Of a stretch of 64,000 nt of DNA, positions 55,145-64,000 are shown in pieces. The position numbers were made by a program, and so were the translations under genes. The DNA comes from an uncultured Flavobacteriaceae bacterium (GTDB lineage: Bacteria; Bacteroidota; Bacteroidia; Flavobacteriales; Flavobacteriaceae). The first letter of the stretch is position 1. Every line of letters begins with the position of its first letter. Under the pieces are notes generated by a model. The model searched no databases and was not told the DNA's origin. It saw nothing but the letters and a program-made list of their open reading frames with translations. The DNA is taken from positions 186,001-250,000 of the forward strand of contig CANNBV010000001.1 in the NCBI GenBank assembly GCA_947502975.1. Reading direction: 5' to 3'.

Positions 55145-55785
55145 TAGGATTTCTTTTGTTTAGAAGATAGATCTTCAACATCTTTCACTTTCATTGTTTT
55201 TATCTTTTCTCGCATGGTGGCCTTATAATATGCTGCTCTACTTAAAGGTTCGTACTCGTCAACTTCACCCAACATAACAATATCATCATTCTTAGATTTT
55301 CTAAAACTATATTGCGCTAAATTTCCTGTTCTGGTACATACTGCATGTACTTTGGTAACATATTCTGCTGTTGCCATCAAGTTGGGCATCGGCCCAAAAG
55401 GGTTACCTTTAAAATCCATATCCAACCCAGCCACAATTACACGAATACCTTTATTTGCCAAATCGTTACATACGCGTACTATTTCATCATCAAAAAATTG
55501 AGCTTCATCAATACCAACTACATCACAACCATCGGCCAAAATTGGAATATTTGCAGCAGCTGGAACAGGTGTAGAACGAATTTGATTTTCATCATGACTC
55601 ACTACCATATCTTCATCGTACCGCACATCGATTGCAGGTTTAAAAATCTCAACTTTTTGTTTTGCAAATTGTGCGCGTTTAAGCCTACGGATTAATTCTT
55701 CAGTTTTTCCAGAGAACATAGATCCGCAGATGACTTCAATCCATCCAAATTGTTCTTTATGATTTACGGTATTTTCGAGAAACAT
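55144..55785 (-). CDS. tdk: thymidine kinase
   Basis: 213 residues. The P-loop motif is [15 protein letters not shown] (about 22-36), with [18 protein letters not shown] and IDEAQFFDD following. The usual zinc-finger Cys set of type II thymidine kinases is mostly missing (only one Cys remains in HAVCTRTGN), as in some Bacteroidota. The enzyme phosphorylates thymidine. Operon with alr through overlapping stop and start. Confidence 0.94.
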   Translation of the reverse strand: MFLENTVNHKEQFGWIEVICGSMFSGKTEELIRRLKRAQFAKQKVEIFKPAIDVRYDEDMVVSHDENQIRSTPVPAAANIPILADGCDVVGIDEAQFFDDEIVRVCNDLANKGIRVIVAGLDMDFKGNPFGPMPNLMATAEYVTKVHAVCTRTGNLAQYSFRKSKNDDIVMLGEVDEYEPLSRAAYYKATMREKIKTMKVKDVEDLSSKQKKS

Positions 55786-55894
55786 TTTGTAATTTTAACA
55801 CTAAAACAAGGCAACGACTCGTTTTGTATAAAGGTGGCGTAAATTTATTAAAATCAAAAGTGTAAAACGCATAAATTTTTAAAATTATAAAGTA

Positions 55895-56644
55895 ATGAAG
55901 AAGAAGCTAGAATCTGAGTTGGTAAGTATTGCTCATAGAATTCTTAAATTAAAAGGAAAGGAAGATGTTTTAAAGATGCATGATGAAGCGCGTGCCCTCT
56001 ATGAAAAACTTTCGGTTTTGAAATTTGCACACGAAAATTTTGAGGATGACATTCCCACTATTGGTAACAATTCTTCATTTTTTGATATGCTAGATACAGC
56101 ATTCAATAATAAGATAAGTGATAATATAGAAGTTGAAGATAAAATTTATATTAACCTTGATGATGTTGTTGACGATGAGATTTCTGAGCCAGTGATGAAC
56201 AAAATTAAGGACATGGTAGAATTTATGCCAGAACAACCAGAGCAGGACGAGGTAGATGCGATTATTGAATCGATTGTACCCAAAGAACAAAGCCATAAAG
56301 GGGATTTGGAGGATTTAACAGCAGATTTTAGAGATTTGCCTGTTTTTGAGCCAATTTCTAAAGTGCATAAACAAAACGGGCAAGAGAAAAAATCGCTTAA
56401 TGACCGTATTAAAAGTGGTGGATTAAGTATTGGGTTAAATGACAAAATTGCATTCATTAAGCATTTGTTTGATGGAAATAATACAGATTACGATCGTGTA
56501 ATTTCTCAATTAAACACTATTCAAACTTTGGAGGATGCCACCCGTTTTGTGGAAACTATTGTAAAACCTGATTATAATAATTGGATAGATAAAGAAGAAT
56601 TCGAAGAACGTTTTATGGAAATTATTGAAGCTAAATTTAGTTAA
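55895..56644 (+). CDS. hypothetical conserved cytoplasmic protein upstream of rsmI
   Basis: 249 residues without signal peptide or membrane helix; strongly acidic in the middle (about 90-160), with helical ends. The C-terminal block LNDKIAFIKHLFDGNNTDYD, then VISQLNTIQTLEDATRFVET resembles flavobacterial proteins of unknown function that I recall beside tdk or rsmI. The stop overlaps the rsmI start (TAATG), so they are coupled. The start used is ATG 55895. Confidence 0.7.
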   Translation: MKKKLESELVSIAHRILKLKGKEDVLKMHDEARALYEKLSVLKFAHENFEDDIPTIGNNSSFFDMLDTAFNNKISDNIEVEDKIYINLDDVVDDEISEPVMNKIKDMVEFMPEQPEQDEVDAIIESIVPKEQSHKGDLEDLTADFRDLPVFEPISKVHKQNGQEKKSLNDRIKSGGLSIGLNDKIAFIKHLFDGNNTDYDRVISQLNTIQTLEDATRFVETIVKPDYNNWIDKEEFEERFMEIIEAKFS

Positions 56645-57315
56645 TGAGTAAGCTTTATCTAGTCCCCACACCAATTGGAAATTTAAAAGATATTACGTTT
56701 AGAGCTGTTGAAGTTCTAAAAGAAGTCGATTTAATTCTAGCTGAAGACACTCGTACTTCAGGAAAACTATTAAAACATTTTGAAATCACAACTCATATGC
56801 AATCGCACCATATGCATAATGAGCATAAAACTGTGGAAAGTATTGTGCAAAGAATAAAGGCAGGAACATCGGTTGCTTTAATTAGTGATGCAGGGACCCC
56901 TGCTATTTCAGATCCTGGGTTTTTATTGTCTCGCGCATGTATTGAAAACAATATAGAAATTGAATGCCTACCGGGAGCAACAGCATTTATACCAGCATTG
57001 GTAAATTCAGGATTACCAAATGATAAATTCATTTTCGAAGGTTTTTTGCCTGTTAAGAAAGGGAGGCAAACACGACTACTACTTCTAGCAGAAGAAACGA
57101 GAACTATGATTTTTTATGAAAGTCCGCATAAATTAATAAAAACCCTTGGGCACTTTTGCGAGTATTTTGGAGAAGACAGACCCGTTTCAGTGTCAAGAGA
57201 ATTAACCAAATTATACGAAGAAACCATTCGTGGCACTGCTAAAGAAGTTTTGCAATACTACACTAATAAATCACCAAAAGGTGAAATTGTTATTGTGGTT
57301 GGTGGCAAAAAATAA
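56644..57315 (+). CDS. rsmI: 16S rRNA (cytidine-2'-O)-methyltransferase
   Basis: 223 residues. TPIGNLKDITFRAVEVLKEV and AEDTRTSGKLLKHF are characteristic N-terminal motifs, with SDAGTPAISDPG, PGATAFIPALVNSG and FEGFLPVKKG following. It 2'-O-methylates C1402 of 16S rRNA using SAM. ATG overlaps the previous stop by one base. Confidence 0.96.
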   Translation: MSKLYLVPTPIGNLKDITFRAVEVLKEVDLILAEDTRTSGKLLKHFEITTHMQSHHMHNEHKTVESIVQRIKAGTSVALISDAGTPAISDPGFLLSRACIENNIEIECLPGATAFIPALVNSGLPNDKFIFEGFLPVKKGRQTRLLLLAEETRTMIFYESPHKLIKTLGHFCEYFGEDRPVSVSRELTKLYEETIRGTAKEVLQYYTNKSPKGEIVIVVGGKK

Positions 57316-57384
57316 TTTTTAATACTCTAAATATGTCGCCCAGAACGCAGTCGAAGGGTTGACCCAGAGTCTTATCTAATAAAA

Positions 57385-57954
57385 ATGGAAAATCTTTTAG
57401 AGGACATAAAACAATGCAGTATCTGTAAAGCGCATTTACCTTTAGGTCCACGTCCTGTAGTTTCTGCACATCCCAATTCTAAAATTGTAATTATTGGACA
57501 GGCTCCAGGAACTAAAGTTCATGCTTCTGGAGTTCCTTGGGATGATGCTAGTGGAAAGCAGTTACGAAAATGGTTAAATGTAAGTGATGAAGATTTTTAT
57601 GATGCGTCTAAGTTTGCCATAATCCCAATGGGATTTTGCTACCCAGGAAAAGGAAAAACAGGCGATTTACCACCACGACCTGAATGTGCTCCACAATGGC
57701 ACCAACCTTTATTTAACGAATTGCAACATGTAGAATTGGTGATTTTAATTGGCATGTATGCTCAAAATTATTATTTAGGAAAAGCAGCTAAGAAAACCTT
57801 AACCGAAACTGTAAACAATTTTCAAAATTACTTGCCAAAGTATTTACCATTACCCCATCCGTCACCACGAAATAGATTTTGGTTGACGAAAAACCCTTGG
57901 TTTGAAGAATTGGTGGTTCCCGAATTGAGGACAATAGTTAAAGAATTAATCTAA
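57385..57954 (+). CDS. uracil-DNA-glycosylase-family protein
   Basis: 189 residues. CSICKAHLPLGPRPV (start), IGQAPGTKVHASGVPWDD (motif 1 with the water-activating region) and PLPHPSPRN (final motif) correspond to the UDG fold of the family 4/5-like group. A Cys-rich N-terminus is seen, but the full four-Cys iron-sulfur set of family 4 is not visible. It is likely involved in base-excision repair; substrate not certain. Confidence 0.85.
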   Translation: MENLLEDIKQCSICKAHLPLGPRPVVSAHPNSKIVIIGQAPGTKVHASGVPWDDASGKQLRKWLNVSDEDFYDASKFAIIPMGFCYPGKGKTGDLPPRPECAPQWHQPLFNELQHVELVILIGMYAQNYYLGKAAKKTLTETVNNFQNYLPKYLPLPHPSPRNRFWLTKNPWFEELVVPELRTIVKELI

Positions 57955-58009
57955 CCTCCAAAAACATAATTTTAGCCGCCCAGAAAGTCTCAAAATAATT
58001 AATAAATAA

Positions 58010-58035
58010 AAAGCCTTTCCATAAAGGAAAAGCTC
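58010..58035 (-). terminator. Rho-independent terminator between UDG-like and YwqK-like genes
   Basis: On the minus strand GAGCTTTTCC / GGAAAGGCTT forms a stem with TTTAT loop, followed by T residues. It ends the YwqK-like lipoprotein gene and may also act on the convergent plus-strand gene. Confidence 0.7.
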
Positions 58036-58060
58036 TTATAGTTTATTTTACTAAAATTTA

Positions 58061-58693
58061 TTAATCTCTATCAATATCATTGATGGTAATTTGAGTGTTA
58101 CTAATGCTGTATGGTACAATGTCTTCAGAAAGTATTTTACCATCTTTGTAGGTCTTAATAGTTTTTAAATTGTTTTTTACTGATATTTTTGATGTTAGAT
58201 TACCATTTTCATCAAAAACCATAGATGAAACAATTTCATCATTCTTCTTTCTAGATTCAGAGCGTACTTGTCCACCCTCGTAATACTCTATTACCTTACC
58301 ATATTGAATACCTTTGTTGTATGCAGAAAACTTTTTAAGTTTTCCAGACATGTAATATTGCAGGTCTTCCCCATGAAGTTGCCCATCATAATATTTAGAA
58401 TGTGTAAACGTTTTGCCATTGTTATGATAAACAATATAGTCACCATATAAAACACCTTGTTTTACAGTAAACTCTTCCCATTTTTTAGATGAATCACCAA
58501 CAATGTAATAACCATCCATTACATTTTTTGTAGTATTATCTCTATAAATATTTTTTCCATTATGAGAATAAATAGAGTAAGAATCTCTAGGAATAAAGTT
58601 TGGACCTTCGTTTTTTACTTCATTCTTACAATTAAATAAAGATAAAAACGCACATAGAAGTAGCGTTTTTAAAGCGGTTGTAGATTTTTTCAT
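58061..58693 (-). CDS. YwqK/MORN-like repeat lipoprotein (second in the window)
   Basis: 210 residues with a lipoprotein signal (LLLCAFLSLFNCKNE, Cys about 22). The body has MORN_2-type repeats: YGDYIVYHNNGKTF, HGEDLQYYMSGKLKKF, YGKVIEYYEGGQVRSE and FDENGNLTSK. It shares the repeat type with the 367-residue lipoprotein at 32303 but not its length or context. Function unknown; probably a surface or periplasmic protein. Confidence 0.8.
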   Translation of the reverse strand: MKKSTTALKTLLLCAFLSLFNCKNEVKNEGPNFIPRDSYSIYSHNGKNIYRDNTTKNVMDGYYIVGDSSKKWEEFTVKQGVLYGDYIVYHNNGKTFTHSKYYDGQLHGEDLQYYMSGKLKKFSAYNKGIQYGKVIEYYEGGQVRSESRKKNDEIVSSMVFDENGNLTSKISVKNNLKTIKTYKDGKILSEDIVPYSISNTQITINDIDRD

Positions 58694-59035
58694 ATTAAGA
58701 TTGGTATATTTGGTTATGCCGAATGTAGTAATAAACGTTTAAAAAACAAGTTATTATGCAAAAAAAATCGGCGAAATGTATTTTTATGTAGGGTTTTTTC
58801 TAAAAAATACAGATTATTGTTTAATCTAAATTAAAAATATTGGTTTGAGATTGAGGTGTTGCCTGGGGTGAAGAAGAGAATTTCTAATATATTGAAAGTG
58901 TAAAGATTAACTACAATTAATATCATCCACCGCTATTATCATTTAATCGATTTAATTTGATGAAAAAATGCGACATGTGTTTTTTATTGTATTTTCATAT
59001 CTCAACTAAAAAGTAAATTGAAGCATACTTAACTC
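58694..59035. other. 342-bp intergenic region, nothing recognised
   Basis: It is AT-rich, between the divergent YwqK-like lipoprotein and the secreted adhesin-like gene. I see no repeat, promoter consensus match or ORF of interest in it. Confidence 0.3.
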
Positions 59036-61357
59036 TTGAAAAAAAATATTCTTAATATAATATTTTTGTTGCTTGGTATGTTTTTAGGGCATGCGCAACT
59101 GTCAGACACCCATTGGGTTCCTCCTATACACTCCCGATCTTCAATTAGTTTAGAGGATTATCATATCTATGTATCTTCACCTATTGAAGGAATTCTAAGT
59201 GGAAGTGGGCGTGAGGGAACATCAGATTCAGGGTGGGGTTTTACATTACCTTTCGGAAATGTAACAGGTGTTTTTGGATTCAAAGCTACCTACAGAGGAA
59301 GTAATTTAAGTGTATTTGTAGATACTTCAGAACTTAATACGGTTTTAAGAGATAAGGGGTTAGTTGTTACATCAAGTCCTGCCCCCATTTATTTGAGCCT
59401 TAGAATCCGTTCGGAGTTCCACGCTGGACATTTAACTCCAAAAGGTATGGCTGCTTTAGGTACTTCTTTTAGGTTGGGAAGTATCCCACAAGGTTCTGAT
59501 TTAGGGGATACTAATTTTTTTGCCAGTTTTATGGCCACAGAAGATAATACAACAGTAACTATTTCAGATTATGATAGTAATGTTGTTTTTGCAGGTCCTA
59601 ATGCTCAAAATGTTGGAAGCGTAACCTTTACATTTGATAAAGAGGAAACGTATGTGGTGTCTGGTTATACTAATGACGTTGCAAATTATAATGGGTTTAT
59701 TGGTGCCTTGGTAACATCTAATAAGCCTATAGCTGTAAATACAGGAAATGCTTTGGGTAGTTTTGCTAATACTAATGGAGCTAGAGACTTTGCTATGGAT
59801 CAAGTTGTACCTGTTGATAAAGTAGGTAAATCTTATATTGTTATTGAAGGGAAAGGGAGTGCCGATATAGAAAGGCCTATGGTAATTGCTACAGAGCCAA
59901 ATACCGAAGTTTACGTCAATGAGGCTTTAGTTACCGTACTTAATGATGCTGGAGACCATGTTTTAATTGACAATGTACATTATCAAGGAATAACTCACCG
60001 CAATATGTATATTTCTTCCTCAAAAGACGTCTATGTATATCAGTTTTTGGCTGGTGATGCAAATCCTGAAACTGTCGGTATGAACTTTATACCTCCTTTA
60101 AGCTGTTCTTTTGAAAAAGAGCTTAATAGAATCCCTTTTGTTGATGAAATAGGAGAGGAATTCTATGAAACCGCACTTCTTGTAGTTACAAAAACAGGGG
60201 CAACTTTAAAGGTAAACGATGAAGAAGTAACCCAAGAGCCTGAGTCTGTTGTTGGTAATCCTAATTGGGTAACCTATCGTTTAGAAGGGTATACAGGCAA
60301 TGTGAGCATAGTATCTACAGAGCCTCTTTCTGCAGGTCTTATTGGTTTTAACTCCTCGGCGGGTTTTGCAGGACATTATTCCGGCTTTGGAGCTGGACAT
60401 TCTGAACAGGAAACGGAATTATGTGATAATGTTGTTACAGAATTGTATACTAAAATTGATGATGCCCCAGAGGAGGCAGGTGTGTGGACTAACCCTAATG
60501 GTATAATGCATAGTGGGTTTTTTGACCCTAATACAGATATAACAGGGATATATAATTATAGAGCAGATACAGATTGTGGTATTGTTGAAGTGGAACTAGA
60601 TGTCTCAAATATTGTTGTTGCAAAAAATTCTGGTGGAGACAATTCTATTACTGTTTGTGAAACAGATACAAGCTTCAATTTATATGATATGCTTGAAGGT
60701 CAGCCTGATATCGGAGGCATATGGCAAAATGCCGAAAATGGAGAAACATTTAATGGTAATTTTGATCCAAGTACTTTTACCAGTGGAATTTATAGTTATG
60801 GTTTTCCTGAAAACCCTCCGTGTGATGCTGTTGAAGCAGTTATAGATGTTGAAGTTGTTGCAGAGATAGATAGTATAGAAGCGGTATTACTCTCGCCACA
60901 ACTTGCAAAAAACGGGTCATCTGTTCAAGTGAATACTATCGGAGGTGTAGGGAATTTTGAATACCGTATAGACGGTGGTCCTTGGCAAGAGAGCCCAATT
61001 TTTAATAATTTGAACAATGGAGATCATGTGATAACCATGAGGGACGATTCTGGATGTAATCCTGAATTTACTACCACTATTTACACGCTCAGTTATCCTA
61101 CATTTTTTACGCCAAATGGGGATTCCTATAACGATACATGGAAAATTGACGGATTGGATATCTCCACGTCAAGTGAGATTTATATTTTCAATAGGTATGG
61201 AAAACTATTAAAGCAAATTGATCCGTTAGAGGAAGGTTGGGACGGCACTTATTTAGGTCATAATCTTCCTTCAGACGATTACTGGTTCAAAATTTTATAT
61301 ACCAATCGAGATGGTGAAAGAAAGGGGTTTGTGGCTCACTTTACTCTAAAAAGGTAA
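59036..61357 (+). CDS. T9SS-secreted IgGFc-binding-like surface protein with type B sorting domain
   Basis: 773 residues, TTG start at 59036 giving the signal peptide MKKNILNIIFLLLGMFLGHA. An IgGFc-binding-like N-terminal region (about 110-440; GTSFRLGSIPQGS, FFASFMATEDNTTVTISD, YVVSGYTNDVANYNG) is followed by short Cys-containing segments (about 455-610) and an SprB-like repeat (GGVGNFEYRIDGGPW). The C-terminal type B sorting domain of the gliding-motility-associated kind starts near YPTFFTPNGDSYNDTW and ends FVAHFTLKR. It is exported by type IX secretion and likely attached to the cell surface; ligand unknown. Confidence 0.88.
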   Translation: MKKNILNIIFLLLGMFLGHAQLSDTHWVPPIHSRSSISLEDYHIYVSSPIEGILSGSGREGTSDSGWGFTLPFGNVTGVFGFKATYRGSNLSVFVDTSELNTVLRDKGLVVTSSPAPIYLSLRIRSEFHAGHLTPKGMAALGTSFRLGSIPQGSDLGDTNFFASFMATEDNTTVTISDYDSNVVFAGPNAQNVGSVTFTFDKEETYVVSGYTNDVANYNGFIGALVTSNKPIAVNTGNALGSFANTNGARDFAMDQVVPVDKVGKSYIVIEGKGSADIERPMVIATEPNTEVYVNEALVTVLNDAGDHVLIDNVHYQGITHRNMYISSSKDVYVYQFLAGDANPETVGMNFIPPLSCSFEKELNRIPFVDEIGEEFYETALLVVTKTGATLKVNDEEVTQEPESVVGNPNWVTYRLEGYTGNVSIVSTEPLSAGLIGFNSSAGFAGHYSGFGAGHSEQETELCDNVVTELYTKIDDAPEEAGVWTNPNGIMHSGFFDPNTDITGIYNYRADTDCGIVEVELDVSNIVVAKNSGGDNSITVCETDTSFNLYDMLEGQPDIGGIWQNAENGETFNGNFDPSTFTSGIYSYGFPENPPCDAVEAVIDVEVVAEIDSIEAVLLSPQLAKNGSSVQVNTIGGVGNFEYRIDGGPWQESPIFNNLNNGDHVITMRDDSGCNPEFTTTIYTLSYPTFFTPNGDSYNDTWKIDGLDISTSSEIYIFNRYGKLLKQIDPLEEGWDGTYLGHNLPSDDYWFKILYTNRDGERKGFVAHFTLKR

Positions 61358-61388
61358 TCTTCTTGGAATAGTAAATACCGCCTTTAAC

Positions 61389-61418
61389 AAAAAAACCTCC
61401 CCATTTCTGGAAAGGTTT
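61389..61418 (-). terminator. Rho-independent terminator after the alpha-2-macroglobulin gene
   Basis: On the minus strand AACCTTTCC / GGGGAGGTT forms a 9-bp stem around AGAAAT, followed by a run of T. It lies about 30 bp after the stop at 61450. Confidence 0.8.
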
Positions 61419-61449
61419 CAAAAATTATTCGGAGACTAGTGGCTATAAA

Positions 61450-64000
61450 TTACTCCAGAATTTCTAAACTATTTCCAAAAATCCAAGTTTTAAACTCATC
61501 ACCATAGTATAAATACGCTGTACTGGCAGGTGCTTTATAACTTCCTGCAATATCTGCTTTAAGGTCTAAACGAATGGTTTTGGTTTCAGTAGCATCAAAG
61601 TCTCGCCAATAAAATACTAGATAGTTATCAAATATTTCATAATAGGCTACTTTGTTTTGTTCTAAAATTTCTTTGAGTTGCCATGGTTGAGCTGTAGTTC
61701 CAGATGGTATACCAATAATTGCTGTAACCATACCTAGTTTTTCATCTTTTTTGTTGGAAACATCAATCGTCATACTTACGTTATCACCAACCTTGTAAGG
61801 TACTTTTGTAATTTTTGTTTCTAAATGAAGCGGACATTCTTTTGAAGTATCTGGTAATGAACTATCCCATTTCATATTCAAGGCGTAAGGAAATGTTGCT
61901 TTTGGATTCGTATAACATACTTCTAGTGTTTGAGCGCCTTCAGTAAAGTAGTTTGCAATAGTATCAAAAGTAATTTTACCATTTTTATTCAATTTTAATG
62001 TTTCTTGAAGTTTATCACCGTTGATTATTAACTCTACAGTATCATTTTCATTTATCATTTTTTGTTTTTCAAGTTTTGTAAATTCTATTAACGCTTTTAA
62101 TGCCATAGCTGTAGATTGTGTGGAACCAAATCTGCCATATTTTCTATTACTAACCAAAAACTCAATACCTTTTGCAATGAGTGTTTTATTATCTGCTGTA
62201 TAACGTATTAGGGCAAGTAAGCTAAACGCAACAGTTTCAATATTTTTTGAATCGCCATAAGAGCGTGTTATAGTATTTGTAACAGGCAACTTATTGAAAC
62301 CATATATGTCAATATTTGCTTTAATTTTTTTAATTAGAATATCAACTTTTTGAGATTGATTCAAATTATGACTGGTTAATGCTAAAAGAGCCATTTTGTA
62401 AGTGTCGTTACTGTTTATGGCATCATTATATGCTGTTTCATATTCAAAGTTAAAATCTGCATTTATTTTAGCCTCACTTAAAGCATATACTATATATGCA
62501 TTGGCAACATCGGCAGGAGAACTTCTAAAACTATCATACCCTTTCGTGCTTTTGTGGAAACCACCTTCGCCATCTTTTCTGCTTAACAACCATTTTACAG
62601 TTCTATCAATCATGTTTTGATCGACACCACTAAACACTTCTTTCATTTCGGTAAATTCCAAAACACCATAAGCTGTTAAAGTTTCATGTGGCGGTGTATG
62701 CCCAAACCATTCAAAGCCGCCTTCTTTGGTTTCGAAACTTATGAGTCGTTCGTATCCTTTTTTGATAAAATCTAGGGCTTTAGCTTCAACTTCTGGATTA
62801 CTTTTCCCTGCTTCTTTCAAATATTTCAATACCATAATATTGGGATAGGTTGATGAAGACGTTTGTTCAAAACAACCATATGGCTGCCGTATGATGCCTT
62901 CAATCCCGTTCATTACATCTCCTATAACATCCATATAAATATTGAATTCTGCTTCTAAACTGTTATTTACAACATTGTTGATATCAAAAGTATATGCTTG
63001 TGATTTAGACCCAGAAATGGATAGTTCTGTTGGGAAATATGGACTTAAAATAGTAGCTGTTCTTTTTACAGTATCAGCATTATTTTTTGATTTAAAATTT
63101 ACTTGAATCGTAATATCTATGGCCTTTTTTATTGGAATAACCTTCACGTTTTTAATAACAGTCTTTTTTGTATCAATAGTGATTTTAGCATCAAAATTTT
63201 CAGCTAGTTTTAGGTGTTCTGGTAAAATTAATTCCAGGTTACCAGTAATGCTTTCCTCTGTTTCGTTTGTAATTGAAACTGGTAAAACCACAGTATCATT
63301 CAAAGCCATATAATTAGGTGCTTTAAAATCTACGCTTAGCAGTTTGTTGGTAGCATATGTTTTTTCTTTTCTACCAACTAACCCATTAAAGCCAATACCT
63401 TCAGCAGTAATCTTAAAAGAGGTAATGGCATCAGAATTGTAAAACTCAAATTCAGCTTTTCCATTTTCGTCCGTTTGCACAACTGGATTCCAATAAATGG
63501 TTTGTCTAAAATCGGTACGCTCCTCTGGAATTACCTCGCTATCATATTTTGGCACATAAAATACTTTGGCTGTATAGGTTTTTTGGCTATTATGTATATC
63601 ATAGTTATAAAAAATAGCTGATGCATAATTATTGAATTTTGCATTATTTAGTTTTTTCTTCCCCCAGTTTTTATAAAAGCTTTGGTTTTTAGTAGTGATT
63701 AAAATAACACCGTTTGCACCTCTACTTCCATAAATTGCTGTAGAAGCTGCATCTTTGAGTACACTAACAGACTCAACAGAATTTATAGATATTAATGGAT
63801 CTCCATCGTAAGGTACACCGTCAACTACATATAATGGAGAACTATTTCCTGTGACTGAACCTATGCCTCTTATTCTAATAGTTGAAGTTCTACCTGGAGA
63901 ACCTGATGCCCCTACCACTTTTACTCCCGCTACACTCCCTTGAAGTGTATTTGCTAAATCACCTTCTTCAGAAATATCATCATTTTGAATTTGAGATACC
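61450..64000 (-). CDS. alpha-2-macroglobulin with embedded SusC/TonB plug domain (5' end outside window)
   Basis: At least 849 residues; the frame stays open to the right edge, so the start is not visible and the GTG at 63918 is internal. The first about 105 residues are a SusC-like plug (SQIQNDDI at the edge, TSTIRIRGIGSV, VVDGVPYDGDP, STAIYGSRGANGVILITT). Macroglobulin domains follow, then the thioester motif GCFEQ (codons near 62874-62863), in which the Cys and Gln of the CxEQ type are kept. A helical thioester domain and a final beta domain complete the protein. In bacteria such proteins trap or inhibit attacking proteases in the periplasm. The plug inside it is unusual. Confidence 0.9.
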   Translation of the reverse strand, partial: VSQIQNDDISEEGDLANTLQGSVAGVKVVGASGSPGRTSTIRIRGIGSVTGNSSPLYVVDGVPYDGDPLISINSVESVSVLKDAASTAIYGSRGANGVILITTKNQSFYKNWGKKKLNNAKFNNYASAIFYNYDIHNSQKTYTAKVFYVPKYDSEVIPEERTDFRQTIYWNPVVQTDENGKAEFEFYNSDAITSFKITAEGIGFNGLVGRKEKTYATNKLLSVDFKAPNYMALNDTVVLPVSITNETEESITGNLELILPEHLKLAENFDAKITIDTKKTVIKNVKVIPIKKAIDITIQVNFKSKNNADTVKRTATILSPYFPTELSISGSKSQAYTFDINNVVNNSLEAEFNIYMDVIGDVMNGIEGIIRQPYGCFEQTSSSTYPNIMVLKYLKEAGKSNPEVEAKALDFIKKGYERLISFETKEGGFEWFGHTPPHETLTAYGVLEFTEMKEVFSGVDQNMIDRTVKWLLSRKDGEGGFHKSTKGYDSFRSSPADVANAYIVYALSEAKINADFNFEYETAYNDAINSNDTYKMALLALTSHNLNQSQKVDILIKKIKANIDIYGFNKLPVTNTITRSYGDSKNIETVAFSLLALIRYTADNKTLIAKGIEFLVSNRKYGRFGSTQSTAMALKALIEFTKLEKQKMINENDTVELIINGDKLQETLKLNKNGKITFDTIANYFTEGAQTLEVCYTNPKATFPYALNMKWDSSLPDTSKECPLHLETKITKVPYKVGDNVSMTIDVSNKKDEKLGMVTAIIGIPSGTTAQPWQLKEILEQNKVAYYEIFDNYLVFYWRDFDATETKTIRLDLKADIAGSYKAPASTAYLYYGDEFKTWIFGNSLEILE

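Noticed and set aside
57337-57372. Sixth copy of the structured element (CGCCCAGAACGCAGTCGAAG region)
   Set aside because: It shares only a short CGCAGTCGAAG-type piece with dispersed repeats and lacks the terminal helix and the conserved strands.
61450-63918. Independent SusC-like receptor fragment
   Set aside because: The plug sequence is in frame with macroglobulin domains and the frame continues past the window edge, so it is one protein.
1-64000. CRISPR array
   Set aside because: No regularly spaced short repeats with unique spacers were seen anywhere; the direct repeats found are pairs or triplets with irregular spacing.

Overview
The window comes from a low-GC member of the Bacteroidota, almost certainly a Flavobacteriaceae bacterium. 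The signs are TAnnTTTG-type promoter boxes, a type IX secretion (type B) sorting domain, SusC/TonB-type outer-membrane proteins, 7TM-DISM and TPR sensor kinases with NarL-type and LytTR regulators, and the conserved block yceD-rpmF-fabH-accB-accC. The genus cannot be fixed from the sequence alone.

Layout. 1-6.5 kb (minus): a five-gene alpha-glucan operon, glgA/M-glgC-glgE-maltokinase-glgB (glgB cut by the window edge), encoding the maltose-1-phosphate (GlgE) route. 7.0-15.7 kb: two exported beta-barrel-like proteins with a shared C-terminal motif, two NarL-type two-component systems (one minus, one plus) and a small Cys-rich lipoprotein. 15.7-22.8 kb: a decayed copy of the lepA 3' end, then a plus-strand cassette (TonB-receptor-like barrel, HExxH membrane protein, LytS-type kinase, LytTR regulator), then intact lepA. 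22.9-31.5 kb: small membrane proteins, a radical SAM enzyme with an atypical Lgt-like protein, dusB, an exported VOC protein and C1 peptidase, an FtsX-type permease and rbfA. 31.6-35.6 kb: methylmalonyl-CoA epimerase, a tRNA with anticodon CAT, then a probable small mobile-element remnant (GGTTGC repeats, S24-type repressor with operator, short ORFs, response regulator with a disabled receiver). 35.7-53.8 kb: mostly housekeeping genes (ribE, pdxA, rpmF, fabH, accBC, a Gre-like factor, an RND protein, an ABC ATPase, prolyl oligopeptidase, asd, mscL). 54-58 kb: alr, tdk, rsmI and a uracil-DNA-glycosylase-like gene. 58-64 kb: a YwqK-like lipoprotein, a T9SS-secreted adhesin-like protein and a thioester-type alpha-2-macroglobulin with an embedded SusC plug domain, running off the window.

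The most interesting non-coding signal is a family of five structured intergenic elements (20898, 25145, 29640, 43296, 53904). They share a terminal helix and two internal hairpins. The sequence of each helix differs between copies, but pairing is kept in nearly all of them. This covariation indicates selection on a folded RNA or DNA shape. The family may be the Flavo-1 RNA of Rfam or a REP-like element.

Other highlights are the lepA 3'-end duplication flanking a signalling cassette, the receiver with Asn in place of the phospho-acceptor Asp, the fragment of a lost barrel paralogue at 12222, and a possible lipid-modifying pair (Tes-like radical SAM plus Lgt-like protein).
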